A DNA stretch of 27,485 bases from Pavlovales sp. CCMP2436 (Eukaryota; Haptophyta; Pavlovophyceae; Pavlovales): contig MU631530.1 in NCBI GenBank assembly GCA_026770615.1, forward strand, positions 53,214 to 80,698, given 5' to 3'. The translations under genes were made by a program, and so were the position numbers. Within the stretch, counting starts at the first letter, position 1. The number at the start of each line of letters is the position of its first letter. The notes beneath the pieces are model-generated. The model saw only the letters and a list, made by a program, of their open reading frames with translations. It had not been told where the DNA came from and did not search any database. Below are positions 16,611-26,372 of the stretch, piece after piece.

Positions 16611-16923
16611 CCTGGCGACCAGTCTTCGAAAGCCAGGCAGTCCGGATGGCCGACTTGGACGCGTCCCCAAAATTGTTGTTGGCGAGAAAGAGCACGGTCA
16701 GCGCATCGCTGACCGAGCTCCACCTCGGCAGAAACAAGATCGGTGATGTGGGCGCGCTCGGCCTCGCCAAGGTGCTCGAGGTCAACGCGTCGCTGACAGT
16801 GCTCTTTCTCACCAGCAACAATTTCGGGACGCGTCCAAGTCGGCCAACCGGTCTGCCAACAATTTCGGGGACGCGTCCAAGTCGGCCATCCGGACTGCCT
16901 GGCTCTCCAAGCCTGGTCGCCAG
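16611..16923. repeat. Inverted repeat built from an LRR gene fragment
   Basis: The left arm (16611-16705) starts CCTGGCGACCAG and includes AGGCAGTCCGGATGGCCGAC and GAGAAAGAGCAC. The right arm (16790-16923) is its complement, with an internal duplication of ACAATTTCGGGACGCGTCC-type sequence. The spacer of ~85 bp encodes the LRR core. The folded structure would be a long hairpin. Confidence 0.75.
16646..16840 (+). pseudogene. Leucine-rich-repeat (RNI/NLRC3-like) fragment
   Basis: From ATG 16646 the frame encodes one clear ribonuclease-inhibitor-type LRR, LTELHLGRNKIGDVGALGLA, and the beginning of the next, ASLTVLFLTSNNFG, after which the sequence becomes low-complexity repeats of the inverted-repeat arm. 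LRRs of this kind are protein-interaction modules, common in large gene families of algae and protists. Only one to two repeats exist here, so this is a captured fragment, not a functional gene. Confidence 0.65.
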
Positions 16924-16966
16924 TAGGCCGGCATGCGATTTAAAATTTGGACGAAAATTGTCAGCA

Positions 16967-17524
16967 TTGGCAGCCCATAGATATCGCGAGCCTCGACGAC
17001 GGGGCCCTGCTTCCCGTCGTTGTCGAGATTGACCTGGCGCTCACCTGTGGCGGCGTGCAGGAGCCCGTCCTCGTCTCGATGGTCGACCTAGGCTCCGGCC
17101 CGGCAAGCCTGTGGATCATCCGCGCCGCCATCTCCGAGGCTGCGGACCTCGTGGCCCTCGAGTTGCGCGCCTCGGTCCCGACGGTGCGCGAGGGCGAGGG
17201 CGTGCGAACATGGCGACGATGTTGTTCGCCGTCGCATCGGCGACGCTGCACTTCCACGGCAAGGCGGGCCTCGCCCACGAGATCTGGGTCGCGGCGCAGG
17301 CGCCTGTCGACCCGGCGACGCAGCGTGAGTTCGAGCGCGCGCTCTACAAGGCCGCGAGCAAGTCCGCGAAGGCCAATAGAAAGGGAGCGTCACGAACGCT
17401 TAAAAAGAGCATCACGACGTCTCTCCCTATTCAATCAGCGCCGAAAAGAGCATCACGACGTCTCTCCGTATTAATACCTCAGAGCCTCAAGCATCCGTAT
17501 GTAAATTTATACCATTGTTTATGA
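16967..17524 (+). pseudogene. Copy 2 of the duplicated segment plus a downstream coding-like frame
   Basis: The plus-strand copy reads WQPIDIASLDDG, ending ISEAADLVALELRASVPT. A second frame begins at ATG 17210 (MATMLFAVASATLHFHGKAG, EIWVAAQAPVDPATQREFER, then Lys/Ala-rich) and runs to TGA 17524. They could be two parts of one gene separated by an intron or a frameshift. The end holds a 44-bp tandem duplication (AAAAGAGCATCACGACGTCT, two copies at about 17405 and 17442). The function is unknown. The frame upstream of 16967 has no proper start. Confidence 0.45.
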
Positions 17525-17702
17525 GTCATTCGGACTAGTCCGATAGAACATTACGCAAAAACACGGGTCCGACATCAGATTGTCATTTCAAGACCATAGA
17601 ATCCCTATCATAAATATAATTTTGACCGATATACATTTTGACCGATGGCTTTTTTACTGGTGACTGGTCATATAGTAACTACAGGGGGTCGCGGGCAATA
17701 AG

Positions 17703-17989
17703 TGTTGTGATACGCCTGCTTGCGTGCAGGGTCTGGAAGGTGAGCGGCTGCGCTGCGGTAAGTCCTCGCTAGAGTGATATCCAAGAATAGATTGAGAAAA
17801 GAAAACAACTCAAGTTCAGTCATAGAAACCTTTACCTTCGTGATGAAGGAAAATTCCTTTGCTATCTTAAGCCTGGACTCTTGCTGGACTCTTGCTGAAC
17901 TCTTGCTGGACTGCGAGTACCTGGACTCAAAGTCCGGATAGGATCGAGTCAGGTATATCTGACCTGTGTCAGATAACCTTGACAAATGA
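17703..17989. mobile_element. 287-bp insertion with 7-bp target duplication
   Basis: It is flanked by CAATAAG at 17696-17702 and 17990-17996. A related sequence at 26233-26297 reads GGGCAATAAGAACGGCGG without the insert and so acts as an empty site. Inside are tandem CTGGACTCTTG units (about 17874-17912) and a perfect hairpin TATCTGAC-CTGT-GTCAGATA (17956-17975). No TIR or poly-A was found, so its class is unclear. The surrounding 17525-17695 has no gene. Confidence 0.65.
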
Positions 17990-18040
17990 CAATAAGAACG
18001 GCGGATTTGAGGCTGAAGCTGAATTCCTTAGCTGTTTCTT
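17990..18040 (+). repeat. Dispersed repeat, copy A
   Basis: AATAAGAACGGCGGATTTGA and GGCTGAAGCTGAATTCCTTA match 26251-26297 with few changes. Together with 17680-17702 it forms one ~65-bp repeat split by the insertion. Confidence 0.7.
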
Positions 18041-18290
18041 AGGGTCGGCGGAGCAGCAGGCACAGTTTCTCGAAGCCTTCGGCGCCCTTCATATAAACTA
18101 AATATTATAGAGTGGGCGAGAACATAACTAACAGTTACGCCCGGGCGCGACTCTCGTCGCGGCTTGCATCAGGTAATGGGCGTCGTGGCGCTCAGAGCAG
18201 TAATAATTCCCGGACAACTACGGAAGCCAGGGCATCCAAGGCTCCATGTCCAGGCTCCAGGATTCGTTTTTATAGTTCATATATATATAT

Positions 18291-18789
18291 ATATATATAG
18301 CGGCTCAGCATGGTTCAACAGGTGTTGTTCACTCACTGACTTGGTCGACGTCAGACGTTAGTCCTGGCAGCAGGGATGGTGGTGGTAGAGGTGAGGTTGG
18401 TGGTGAACTCGTAGCAATTGCCACAGGTTCCCCCCCCTCCCCCCCCCCACACAACGCTCACGTCCATTTAGGTGCGTGTGCCCTGTCCGCCGCGGCCGCC
18501 ACGGCCACCGCAGCCGAGGCGTGCGCCCCGGTCGGCATTGTGGCTGCGCCAGTTGTCGTCACGGTACGCGCCGTCCGCGTGCACAGGGGCGTCCTCGGGC
18601 CCGTTTGCCGAGCGGCCGGTGCGCTGGAACCAAGGTGCACCCCGGGCACCAGCGGCCGCGCGCAGTCTATAGTTCACCACCAACCTCACCTCGACCACCA
18701 CCATCCCTGCTTCTTGGACTAACGTCTGACGTCAACCAAGTCAGTGAGTGAACAACACCTGTTAAACCACGCTGAGCCGCTATATATAT
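18291..18789. mobile_element. ~500-bp MITE with ~119-bp TIRs in a TA microsatellite
   Basis: The left arm (18291-18409) begins TATATATAGCGGCTCAGCAT and continues through GTCAGACGTTAGTCC to GGTGGTGAACT. The right arm (18671-18789) is its complement with a few mismatches. The TA runs on both sides suggest TA-target insertion. The 260-bp interior is GC-rich without a supported gene and contains long C runs (18428-18451). Confidence 0.85.
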
Positions 18790-20478
18790 GTATACCATTG
18801 AAGGAATGAGTTCTCGAAAATTCCATTTTTAATTCGGGTCCCCCGGGGGGGACCCCCCGACCCCCCCCCCCCGGACCCTACCCTCAAGCGGCCTTAGACA
18901 AACGTCGACGATCATCGGGTCGGACGCCGAAGCGCCTGCTGCAGCAGGCGTAGGCGCACGCCCGAACCACCCGGGGAGAGAACCCTGCCTCGACTTCGAA
19001 GCTGACATCGTGCCAAAGTAACTAACTAGCTTTTTATTTATTTATGATTACTCGAATTAAATTTGACCGATTGTGACTTGACCGAAGATCCGTCAGATCT
19101 GACTTATTTTGACCGATGGGTATGCATGGACCGAAGATTTTTGGAGGAAGTCTTCCACACAGCCGCTCTCGGCCGCAACCGCAGCCGAGTCCGCGACCGC
19201 TCTCGGCCGCGACCGCAGCCTTGGCCGCGGCCGCTCGCGACCGCGATCGCGCCAGACCGCAGGCCGCGACCGCTACCTCGTGAAAGTTCATGCACACGCT
19301 TACACGCACACCATCGCACATGTTGAAAAGGTGTGTTGTAAGGGGTTATTGTTGGGAGGGGGAAGTTGGGTGGGGGACTCAGTGTGTGACTGTGAGTGTG
19401 TGTGTGCTCACTGGTAGTGGTAGCCACATTATCTATGAATGACTAAGCCAAGCACACGCGCAGCGGCCGCGAGGAATACATGCACACAAGAATACTCATC
19501 CCGGGATGCGATAAGACTCATGCGCCCCGCTTTTCAGCTGACAGCTGCCCACTCGGTAATGCAAGCAAGCCGTGCTCCCGTGGGTGCAGGGTTCAATTTC
19601 AAGCCCAGACGCAGACGCAGCCCCCCGATGCCAGACCACGCAGTCTTGCAGCCAGTGCTCAGCCATGACGTGGACAGGGCCTGCTACAGAAGCCGCCTCT
19701 CCCCCACCGGCACAGTCCCACGGATGCTCCGAACAGTAAATAGCTTACAGCAATGGCCAAAGGCGCGAACCGAAGCGCGCGTCGTCTGAGCTGCGAGCTT
19801 GCGACGAGGAAGCCCACAACGCTCGCGCCGCCGCGCGCGCACGGCGAGATCGGCCGCCATTGCGCGATCGCGATGCACCCATCAGCTGTGCGTACCGCCG
19901 CCTCGCCTCTCGCAAGGGGCGCACGTTCGTGCTTGCACACGAGCGCACAAGCGCACCCCGCCAAAGTGGCGCTCATGTGGCGTGCAGGCGCGTAGCGCGC
20001 GGCCCGCCGAGCGAGGACGGCGAGTCCACATGTACGTGCAGGCCCGCGCGCTGCGCGACGGCCGCGTGGGACGCCTCCTCGAGCCCAGCGAGAAGGTGCA
20101 CGGAGCGCTTTGGCGAAAGTAGGCGAATTTGGGCACTGGTGCCGGCCATGCGCACCGAGGAGGTGGCGCGCGCTCGATGTTATGTGCTCTGCAAGCATAG
20201 AACGGAGCTGACGAGGGGGCCGTAGTCGGGCTCTGGATCGCCCGAGCACCGTGGAACAAAAAGCTTCGCATGAAGCCAAACGCATCACGGGATGGGCCAT
20301 TCTGAGGCTATGGGGGCCTCTGAGCTATGAAATATGTGTTGTTATTGCGCAGCAATAACTGAATATGTCGTTGGCAAGGAGACGGCAGATCATTCCAGCA
20401 CGCACGTCGATCAGTCGCCGCGCCTGACGCGTCGGCGACTACCGCATCCCGCATGACGAGCAGCCACGCTTAGCGCCG
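18785..20478. other. Intergenic, GC-rich low-complexity sequence
   Basis: It holds G/C homopolymer blocks (18838-18885), a perfect 18-bp palindrome CGCCTGCTGCAGCAGGCG (18933-18950), a CCGCGACCGC-rich stretch (19150-19275), a GTGTGTG-type run (19380-19410) and very GC-rich sequence (19740-20240) in which all six frames are open by composition. I see no supported gene. Confidence 0.55.
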
Positions 20479-20547
20479 CCAAGATGAGTGCACTTCAACT
20501 GGGAGCTAAGCCGGCAAGATGAGTGCGTTCCAACGGGGAGCTATGAT
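20479..20547 (+). repeat. Tandem duplication around the start of the ORF1-like gene
   Basis: Two ~34-bp units at 20479-20512 and 20514-20547 share CAAGATGAGTGC and GGGAGCTA, duplicating the first ATG context. It may reflect duplicated 5' leader sequence. Confidence 0.7.
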
Positions 20548-22267
20548 GGTTCCATTAAAGACACACTCAGAATCCCGGTTCCATCAGTTGATAAGCGCTG
20601 AGTCATTACGCTCGTCGTTGCTCAGCTCCGCCCACTCACTTCGCGTTCTCCTCAGAACTCTCCGTCGCGCCTCACCGTCGCGCAAGAACTCGTCGCTCGT
20701 CGCTCTTCAAAACTCGTCGCTCTTCAACATGATCCCTCCGTCGCGCAACTCTCGCACCATCCCCACGGCGCTCAGCTCTCGCACGATCTCCGCGCCTACG
20801 CGGGGCAACGGGTGTGGCGGAGTCTCCTCCAGGGGCGGCGGACGTGGCCGCGGTTGCGTCACATTCGTGCCGCCTGTCGCCCAGCTACCCATCGTAGTCA
20901 CGCCCGTTGTCACCACCATGCTCGTCACCATCCCGACCGTAACGCCGACTCTGCCGCCCGTCACTACCGTCACCGCGCCCGTTACCACGCACACCATCGC
21001 GCCCGTTACGTTTGTCCCGGAGATTGTCACTGGCTCGTTCGGCGTCGAGTGCCTCAAGCTGCCCACGGCCTCCTTCACGCATATCAGAGACTCGCTCATG
21101 CCTGTGGCAACTTTCGATGTCGCGCTCGACTCTTTCCTCATGCCGCGCAACGTTGCCGCCTCGCTCATCTTCAAATTTGCAATGCTCGACAACGAGGTAT
21201 TCAACTACTCGGGCGCGCGCATCGAGCTCAAGCCGGACGTGGCCGCCATCGGCCTTTCCCTGCTCTGCGAAAACATGCCCGAAGTGTCGCAGTCCGGATT
21301 GTGCGACGCGCTGAACTCGCTCTCCTTGCGGAAACCAGCCGCGCTCTACATCTCCAAGGAGGACATTGTCGAGCGCCCGCCCACTGCCAACGCGCTCTTT
21401 CGCGCCTCCCGCCTCGAGTCAGTGCCACTCAAAGTCTACAAAGCCAAAGACCGCTCCTTTCGCGCCCTCGCCGCGGTGTATGGCGGACTCTCGGACTACT
21501 TCGCTTCGAGCCTCAACGACGCCGCCGAAGTTGTCGACTCCATGTCAGCCACGCCAACTACGACGCCGATGGTCGTGTTGGTCTCGCAGCTCGTCTCCAT
21601 CCTCTCCGCCCTCCAGCCACTCTACACCACTGTCACCTCCTACACCGACCTCGGCGTGCTCGTCGCCTGCGCCTACGACTACTCGCGGAGCGCGTCTGCA
21701 GCTTCGACCGCCCTCTCAGCTCAGCCACATCTCTTCCTCTCGCATTTCAAGGTGCTGCGCTCGCTCATTCCGCCCGGTCTCAAGTCTTCGGACGCGATGG
21801 CGTCACTCTCTCGCCTCGCCTCTCTCGTGTTTCCCAAACTCGAAGAGTCGGGCACTGGCGTCGAGTGGTCGCGCAACATGCTCACCCGCCTCGAGCAAAT
21901 CGCCACGCTACACCTCGCCTCCTCCAGCACCCCCGTCGACCCGGCCCTCGCAATGGCGCACTTGCAGTCCCTGCTTTTCTCCTCCGCCACAGCGCAGCCG
22001 TCGCGCGGCATCGGCGTCGGCGCTTCCCCTGGTGCTTCCGAGCACATCATCTCACACAAGTCGTATCGTGACCTCGCGCAGGCACTCGAAAGCGCGAAGT
22101 CCAACACGGAGATTGTGCTTGCCGTGCTCGGGATCGGCAAGAAAGGCACGCCGGGTGGCTTCCAGCTCGCCCTCCGCCCTCTCGCGCAACTCGGCACCAC
22201 AGCATCCTTCCCCTTCCACGCCACGGTCAAGGCCGCAGCCAACGACGCACCGCGCGCACTCGCCTAG
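20519..22267 (+). pseudogene. Retroelement ORF1/gag-like protein, first part (582 codons)
   Basis: The frame runs from ATG 20519, but the first 70 codons cover TCGTCGC-type repeats and the natural start may be ATG 20729. Then come an RGG-type patch (SSRGGGRGRGC), a Pro/Val/Thr-rich linker of ~60 residues (TVTPTLPPVTTVTAPVTT), and an ordered helical region with DALNSLSLRKPAALYISK and RALAAVYGGLSDYFASSLND. No known domain was identified; the RGG patch plus disordered linker plus helical domain fits nucleic-acid-binding ORF1/gag proteins. It ends at TAG 22265-22267, after which the same frame continues for 22 codons (MLDEADDGFKAIRGLNALP) to a TGA, so the stop is probably secondary. The retroelement assignment is inference. 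Confidence 0.45.
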
Positions 22268-22329
22268 ATGCTCGATGAAGCCGATGACGGGTTCAAAGCC
22301 ATCCGCGGCTTGAACGCGCTCCCTCGAGA

Positions 22330-23649
22330 TTGGTGAACAACTTACTCGCTGGCAAGTTCATTAATCTGCTAGCGCACGTCATCCTGCAAGCGACAGCGCA
22401 GCTCACACAGCCCTTCAATCTGTTCTCGGGCTCGCCGCAGATCACCAGCACGGATGATCTCCTCTTCTACGGCCTTGGCAACACATCGCTCAGCTGGCTG
22501 AACAAGACAGCTGTCGCTCTCTTCGATTCCGTCGGGGCCGTGGGCTTCGCAGACTTCATGGACCGAGTCACGCACGTGGCCTCGCTCGTCAGCCTGCATC
22601 CGATAATGATGCCTGAGCTCAGCGCGATTGTGCAGCTCGATTTTGTGGAGTTGGAGAGCGCTCTCTCCCTTTTGCTCAACGGCCTCAACCCCCTCGCCGC
22701 AGTGACTGCAACGTTCTCATCCACAGGCTCTGACTCCGCAACACGGCTCGAAATCTCCTGTTGCGCGTGGTGCAAGCCGCGCAGTTGGCGCGATTCTACC
22801 CGCAGCTACTCACGCTCGGCAGCGCGTCCAAGCACACCGGCGGCGGCATGCACGCTCGCGGGTCTGCAGACCAGCGGCGCGCAGTCCAGTGGCGCGGGCG
22901 TGGCAGCAGTCATCAGGGCCAACGGCAAGCGCCCCAGTACGGCCGTCACGCCCGTGAGCAAACGAGTGACCCTCGCCGCAGCCAACAACATCACGACGAT
23001 GGTGACCATGCCATCGTTAGCCGTGCCTGCGTCGCCCAACCTTCCCACGTCGATGTTCGGTTCCGTCGCCTTCATTGACGACCCGGCTTCGGACCAAGTC
23101 TTCGTGTTCAAGTTTGTTTACTCGCGCTCGTCCATCGTCGCCGCCTTCCAGGCCGCGAACGGCTGCGCGCCCTGCCTACCGGTCGTGACATCCGTGCTCG
23201 CGAACCGGTCGCAGAAACGCTACCCCTGCCCGCACGCGATCGGCCACGCCGACATGGCAGCCGCTGCACACTCGGCCGTGGGCTTCTCGCTCGACTCGTA
23301 CAAGCTCGCGACGTCAGCGGGTTTTGTCTGGCCCGCGATGCACTGGGGGTGCGTCGCGGGCCGCGCAGCCCCCGCCGGCTCGCCTCGTCGCGGCTCCACC
23401 TCCGCCCTCCTCCTCGCCGCCTCTTTCTCCTCCACCGCTGCCACCCTCGCACCCGTCTCCGCCTCCCTCTATTCTTCCGCCTCCAGCCTCGCCCCGTCGC
23501 CTCCGCAAGATTCAACCCACCATCCACAGCCGCACCCTCACCGCTCGCCGCGCAAGTGTCGACCTACTGCCCGCGCAGTGTGGCCGATATCTTGGTCAAT
23601 AAATTGCTCAGTGGCGGATTTTAGTCAAACATCTCACCGGCGGGTTTAG
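22330..23649 (+). pseudogene. ORF1/gag-like protein, second part, frame-shifted
   Basis: It continues the previous gene in another frame without a proper ATG: FINLLAHVILQATAQLTQPF, then LVSLHPIMMPELSAIVQLDF and LSLLLNGLNPL. Near 22750 the better-looking sequence moves to another frame (RVVQAAQLARFYPQLLTLGS, then a Gln/Arg/Gly-rich tract). Around 22960-23340 it returns (MFGSVAFIDDPASDQVFVF, then CAPCLPVV and KRYPCPHAIGHADMAAAAHS, a possible C2-CH zinc site). The last ~300 bp encode low-complexity Ser/Pro/Ala in several frames. Several indels therefore break this copy. Confidence 0.4.
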
Positions 23650-23835
23650 TCGCTGATGGAGCCAAGACATCAATGAACTAAGATTTTTAAAGAGGGAAAA
23701 AAAGCCGTTAATGCGGACTCATCTCTAGCAGCTAGTTCAGTTAGATCTTGTTTATTCCCTCGCCATTGAGCATATTGACTAAACCCGCCGATGAGCTTAT
23801 TGACCAAAATCTGCCATTCAGCTTATTGACCGCTT
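23592..23835. repeat. Inverted repeat made of 26-bp tandem units
   Basis: The right arm, read on the minus strand, has three tandem units like GGTCAATAAGCTSAATGGCR followed by GGTTTT (23770-23835). The left arm (23592-23651) has two to three on the plus strand. The spacer (~120 bp) is A-rich with no gene. The region 23836-24164 has a G run (24018-24026) and nothing else that I can support. Confidence 0.7.
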
Positions 23836-24164
23836 TTGATTAGTAATTTATATCATAATGAATAATAGACGAATAACGATAATATACATAAGCAACAGCA
23901 ATAAATTGAATTCTTAATATTATGGCCAAAAACCCAGGCTCCCCTTTTATTCCGCGTCGCACGTGTCGACGTTTCTCTTCTTGACACGACTGGCGTTACG
24001 GTGTGTTTTTTTTACAAGGGGGGGGGAATAACTTTGTTACAAAAATGCCGTAACGAATAAATCCCGCTGCCTGCGCCTGTTTACTGCGGGCGCGGGGGAT
24101 CTGGGGCAAAGCCCCCAGTGCACAAGAAAAGGGAAATATCTCTAACTATTCAGCGTGATTAACT

Positions 24165-24299
24165 ATTCATAATCGGCCATGGGGTGTGATGCCGACTAGA
24201 GAGTTCGGACGAGGGTGCCGAGAGGCACCGGTGGTGGGGTTGGGGCTGAAAAGCCCCGGTTGGGTCTTGGTCATGAGCGGCGCGCCGTCGGCCTAGTGG
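24165..24299 (+). repeat. Left TIR of the 1.77-kb element
   Basis: Complement of 25798-25932. It contains small internal palindromes such as GGTGCCGAGAGGCACC (24213-24228) and GGGGCTGAAAAGCCCC. Confidence 0.9.
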
Positions 24300-24691
24300 C
24301 CATAGACGGACACGACGTGACCCGGCGCGAAGTCGAAGGGGGCCTGGTTGCCCCCGGCGTAGCACAGGCGTACCGGGTTGGGCGCCTTCCAGCAGTTCTG
24401 ACCGACGCGCGGCTCGGGCCACGATGAAACCACGTCGACCGGTGCCTTGACAAAAAAGTGCTCGTTGGCGTTGAAAGTCGGGTGACTGTGGAAGTTTCCC
24501 CATTCGGCAGACGCGGGTGAGAACGTGTAGATGTACATCCACTTCGCAGTGAGCCACTCCGGGAGCAGCTCTTTGTGGCTTAGCAGGAATGCCGTGCATT
24601 GCTTCCAGCTGGCCGAGGCCCAGACGAACTCGAGCCACGGCTTGCCTCGCGCGCGTGCATTCTGGGCGATGAGCGCGCATGTGCCGCGCAT
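24293..24691 (-). CDS. Unknown 132-aa frame in the 1.77-kb element
   Basis: ATG at 24691 directly follows an in-frame TAG; the stop lies inside the left TIR. It is rich in Trp, Phe and His (KPWLEFVWASASWKQC, AEWGNFHSHPTFNANEHFF, then VDVVSSWPEPRVGQNCW), which is unusual for random GC-rich sequence and suggests a real domain, but none that I recognise. The natural start may lie upstream in another frame or exon. It faces outward, mirrored by the frames at the other end of the element. Confidence 0.45.
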   Translation of the reverse strand: MRGTCALIAQNARARGKPWLEFVWASASWKQCTAFLLSHKELLPEWLTAKWMYIYTFSPASAEWGNFHSHPTFNANEHFFVKAPVDVVSSWPEPRVGQNCWKAPNPVRLCYAGGNQAPFDFAPGHVVSVYGH

Positions 24692-25096
24692 CTCCTACGC
24701 AGGGCGGGCGCGGGGACGAGGAGCAGACGCGTGAACGCGGAGCGGGGGCGGCGCGCGCATAGAGTCCTCGCGGCCTGTTGAGCTGGGGTGGGGCGTACCG
24801 CGAGCTTGTCGGGCGGGACGAGGGAGCAGTGGTAGAACGTCGTTACATCTGCGAGGAGCTGGTGGAGGTCTTCGCGTTGTGCCCGCGCTCACGCATCTCG
24901 CGGAAGAGTTCACCGAGTTCGGCTACGTACATCTGAACGCGCAGACCCTGATTTCCACCGAACGGTTCCTGAAAATGCAGATTAAAAATGCATGTGAGGC
25001 GGTGCTTGCACAATCGGACCTCTAGCTCTCGCTTAAATGCATATGAAGAACTAATTCCGAAAATCGGTGTAAAATGAAAATACGTCCACTGCGAAT

Positions 25097-25791
25097 ATGG
25101 GGCGCAAGGACGAGTGCGCTTGCCACCGCCACGAGCTCGCGCACTGGAGGCAGTGTGCCTTTTTCGTGCGGGGCCCCGGCAGGATGACCCAGGCATGCGT
25201 TAACCGCCTCATGTCGGCCTGGGACACCCTCGACCGCAAGACCCGCTCGTCGAATAAAATCAAGACAACCTCGCTCGTCGACGCAGTGCCGGGCGCGCGT
25301 GACGCTTTGAACAAGCACACTGCTCGCACAGCCTCGAGCGAGCTGGCGCGGGCGGGCGGCAGCCGCGAGGCGCTGCGCGCCGACAATGACTTACGAGCGC
25401 GCAACTACGAGTCGACGGGACGCCCCGCGGAGCAGCGAGCATCTGACGTCGCGCGCGGCATCCGCGCCGCGGTCGATACGACAGGGAGCAGCACGCGCGC
25501 CAGCGTGAGAGGCGCCGCCTCAAGGGCAATGCCCGTCGCGCGGCCGTCACAGCTCTGTCGGTGCGCAAGTTCGGCGGCGTCGCGGCCGCCCCCGTTCCCT
25601 TCTTTTTGGGCGGCCCCGATTCGTCCGAGTTCTTCAAGGATTCCCGCGAGCTGATTGCGCTCGTCCGCGCATACGCCGGCTACACGAAGTCCGCGGCGGC
25701 ATCCTCGAGCGTGGCCTCAGAGGGTTACGACGACCTCGATGACGAGGAATCGCAAGAGCCCGAGGGAGAGAGCGACCACTTGCCGGAGTAG
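25097..25791 (+). pseudogene. Unknown basic protein in the 1.77-kb element, frameshifted
   Basis: From ATG 25097 the frame reads MGRKDECACHRHELAHWRQC (Cys/His-rich, possibly zinc-binding), then FFVRGPGRMTQACVNRLMSA and a Lys/Arg-rich part. At about 25450-25500 the coding-like sequence passes to another frame: EQHARQRERRRLKGNARRAA, then FGGVAAAPVPFFLGGPDSSE and an acidic end (DDLDDEESQEPEGESDHLPE), with TAG at 25791 just before the right TIR. The basic helix followed by an acidic tail suggests a nuclear or nucleic-acid-binding protein. No family was assigned. Confidence 0.45.
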
Positions 25792-25797
25792 GAGCCC

Positions 25798-25932
25798 CCA
25801 CTAGGCCGACGGCGCGCCGCTCATAACCAAGACCCACCCGGGGCTTTTCAGCGCCAACCCCACCACCGGTGCCTCTCGGCACCCCCGTCCGAACTCTCTA
25901 GTCGGCATCACGCCCCATAGCCGATTATGAAT
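25798..25932 (-). repeat. Right TIR of the 1.77-kb element
   Basis: Inverted copy of 24165-24299, ending CCGATTATGAAT. Confidence 0.9.
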
Positions 25933-26063
25933 GATTTAGAGAGATGATTAGGGGTTGGGAGCCTGAATTGATTTCTAAATGATCCTTATATTTCTTGTTA
26001 GAATCAGGTGTCAAACCGTAGTACCGAAGGTGTTCCCCGCTCAATTTTGCGTCTATAGGTATC

Positions 26064-26176
26064 TATATATATATATAGCGGCTCAGCATGGTTCAACAGG
26101 TTGTATTCACTCACTGACTTGATCGACGTCAGACGTTAGTCCTAGCAGTAGGGATGGTGGTGGTAGAAGTGAGGTT
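26064..26176 (+). repeat. Solo arm of the TA-targeted MITE
   Basis: It matches the left arm of the element at 18291: TATATATAGCGGCTCAGCAT, CACTCACTGACTTGATCGAC, GTCAGACGTTAGTCC and the GGTGGTGGTAGAAGTGAGGT end, after which homology stops. No second arm is present downstream in the window. Confidence 0.85.
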
Positions 26177-26232
26177 ACTTTCATTACATCTTGCGATTTT
26201 GGATGTGTGGGGTATCTTCAAGATGTGGTAGC

Positions 26233-26297
26233 CATACAGGGGATCGCGGGCAATAAGAACGGCGGGTTTTGAGGCTGAGGCTGAGTTTCTTAGCAAA
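26233..26297 (+). repeat. Dispersed repeat, copy B (empty site)
   Basis: It reads ACAGGGGATCGCGGGCAATA followed by AGAACGGCGGG and a TGAGGCTGAGGCTGA tract. The same repeat at 17680-18040 is interrupted by a 287-bp insertion after CAATAAG. The rest of 25933-26372 shows no gene. Confidence 0.7.
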
Positions 26298-26372
26298 TTA
26301 CATCTATATGGTCGAAAGAAGGCATGCCCTTTTTCGCTTTACCTCTCCACGTAAGAGTCATCAAGAAAATAA

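Larger units (their letters stand above)
24165..25932. mobile_element. 1.77-kb DNA element with 135-bp TIRs
   Basis: The left TIR 24165-24299 and right TIR 25798-25932 are inverted copies differing at about ten bases; the ends read ATTCATAATCGG. Two sets of reading frames face outward and stop at the TIRs. No transposase motif was recognised and no clear target duplication is visible. It is either a non-autonomous element that captured gene pieces or an unfamiliar transposon. Confidence 0.85.

Noticed and set aside
16947..16966. Start of the plus-strand copy 2 frame
   Set aside because: It begins at TTG in non-homologous sequence; homology to copy 1 starts only at the GGCAGCCCATAG segment.
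17668..17985. 105-codon minus-strand frame
   Set aside because: It lies almost entirely in the 287-bp insertion with its tandem repeats and has no recognisable content.
19740..20300. Overlapping long frames on both strands
   Set aside because: All six frames are open owing to extreme GC content; no motif or codon pattern favours any of them.
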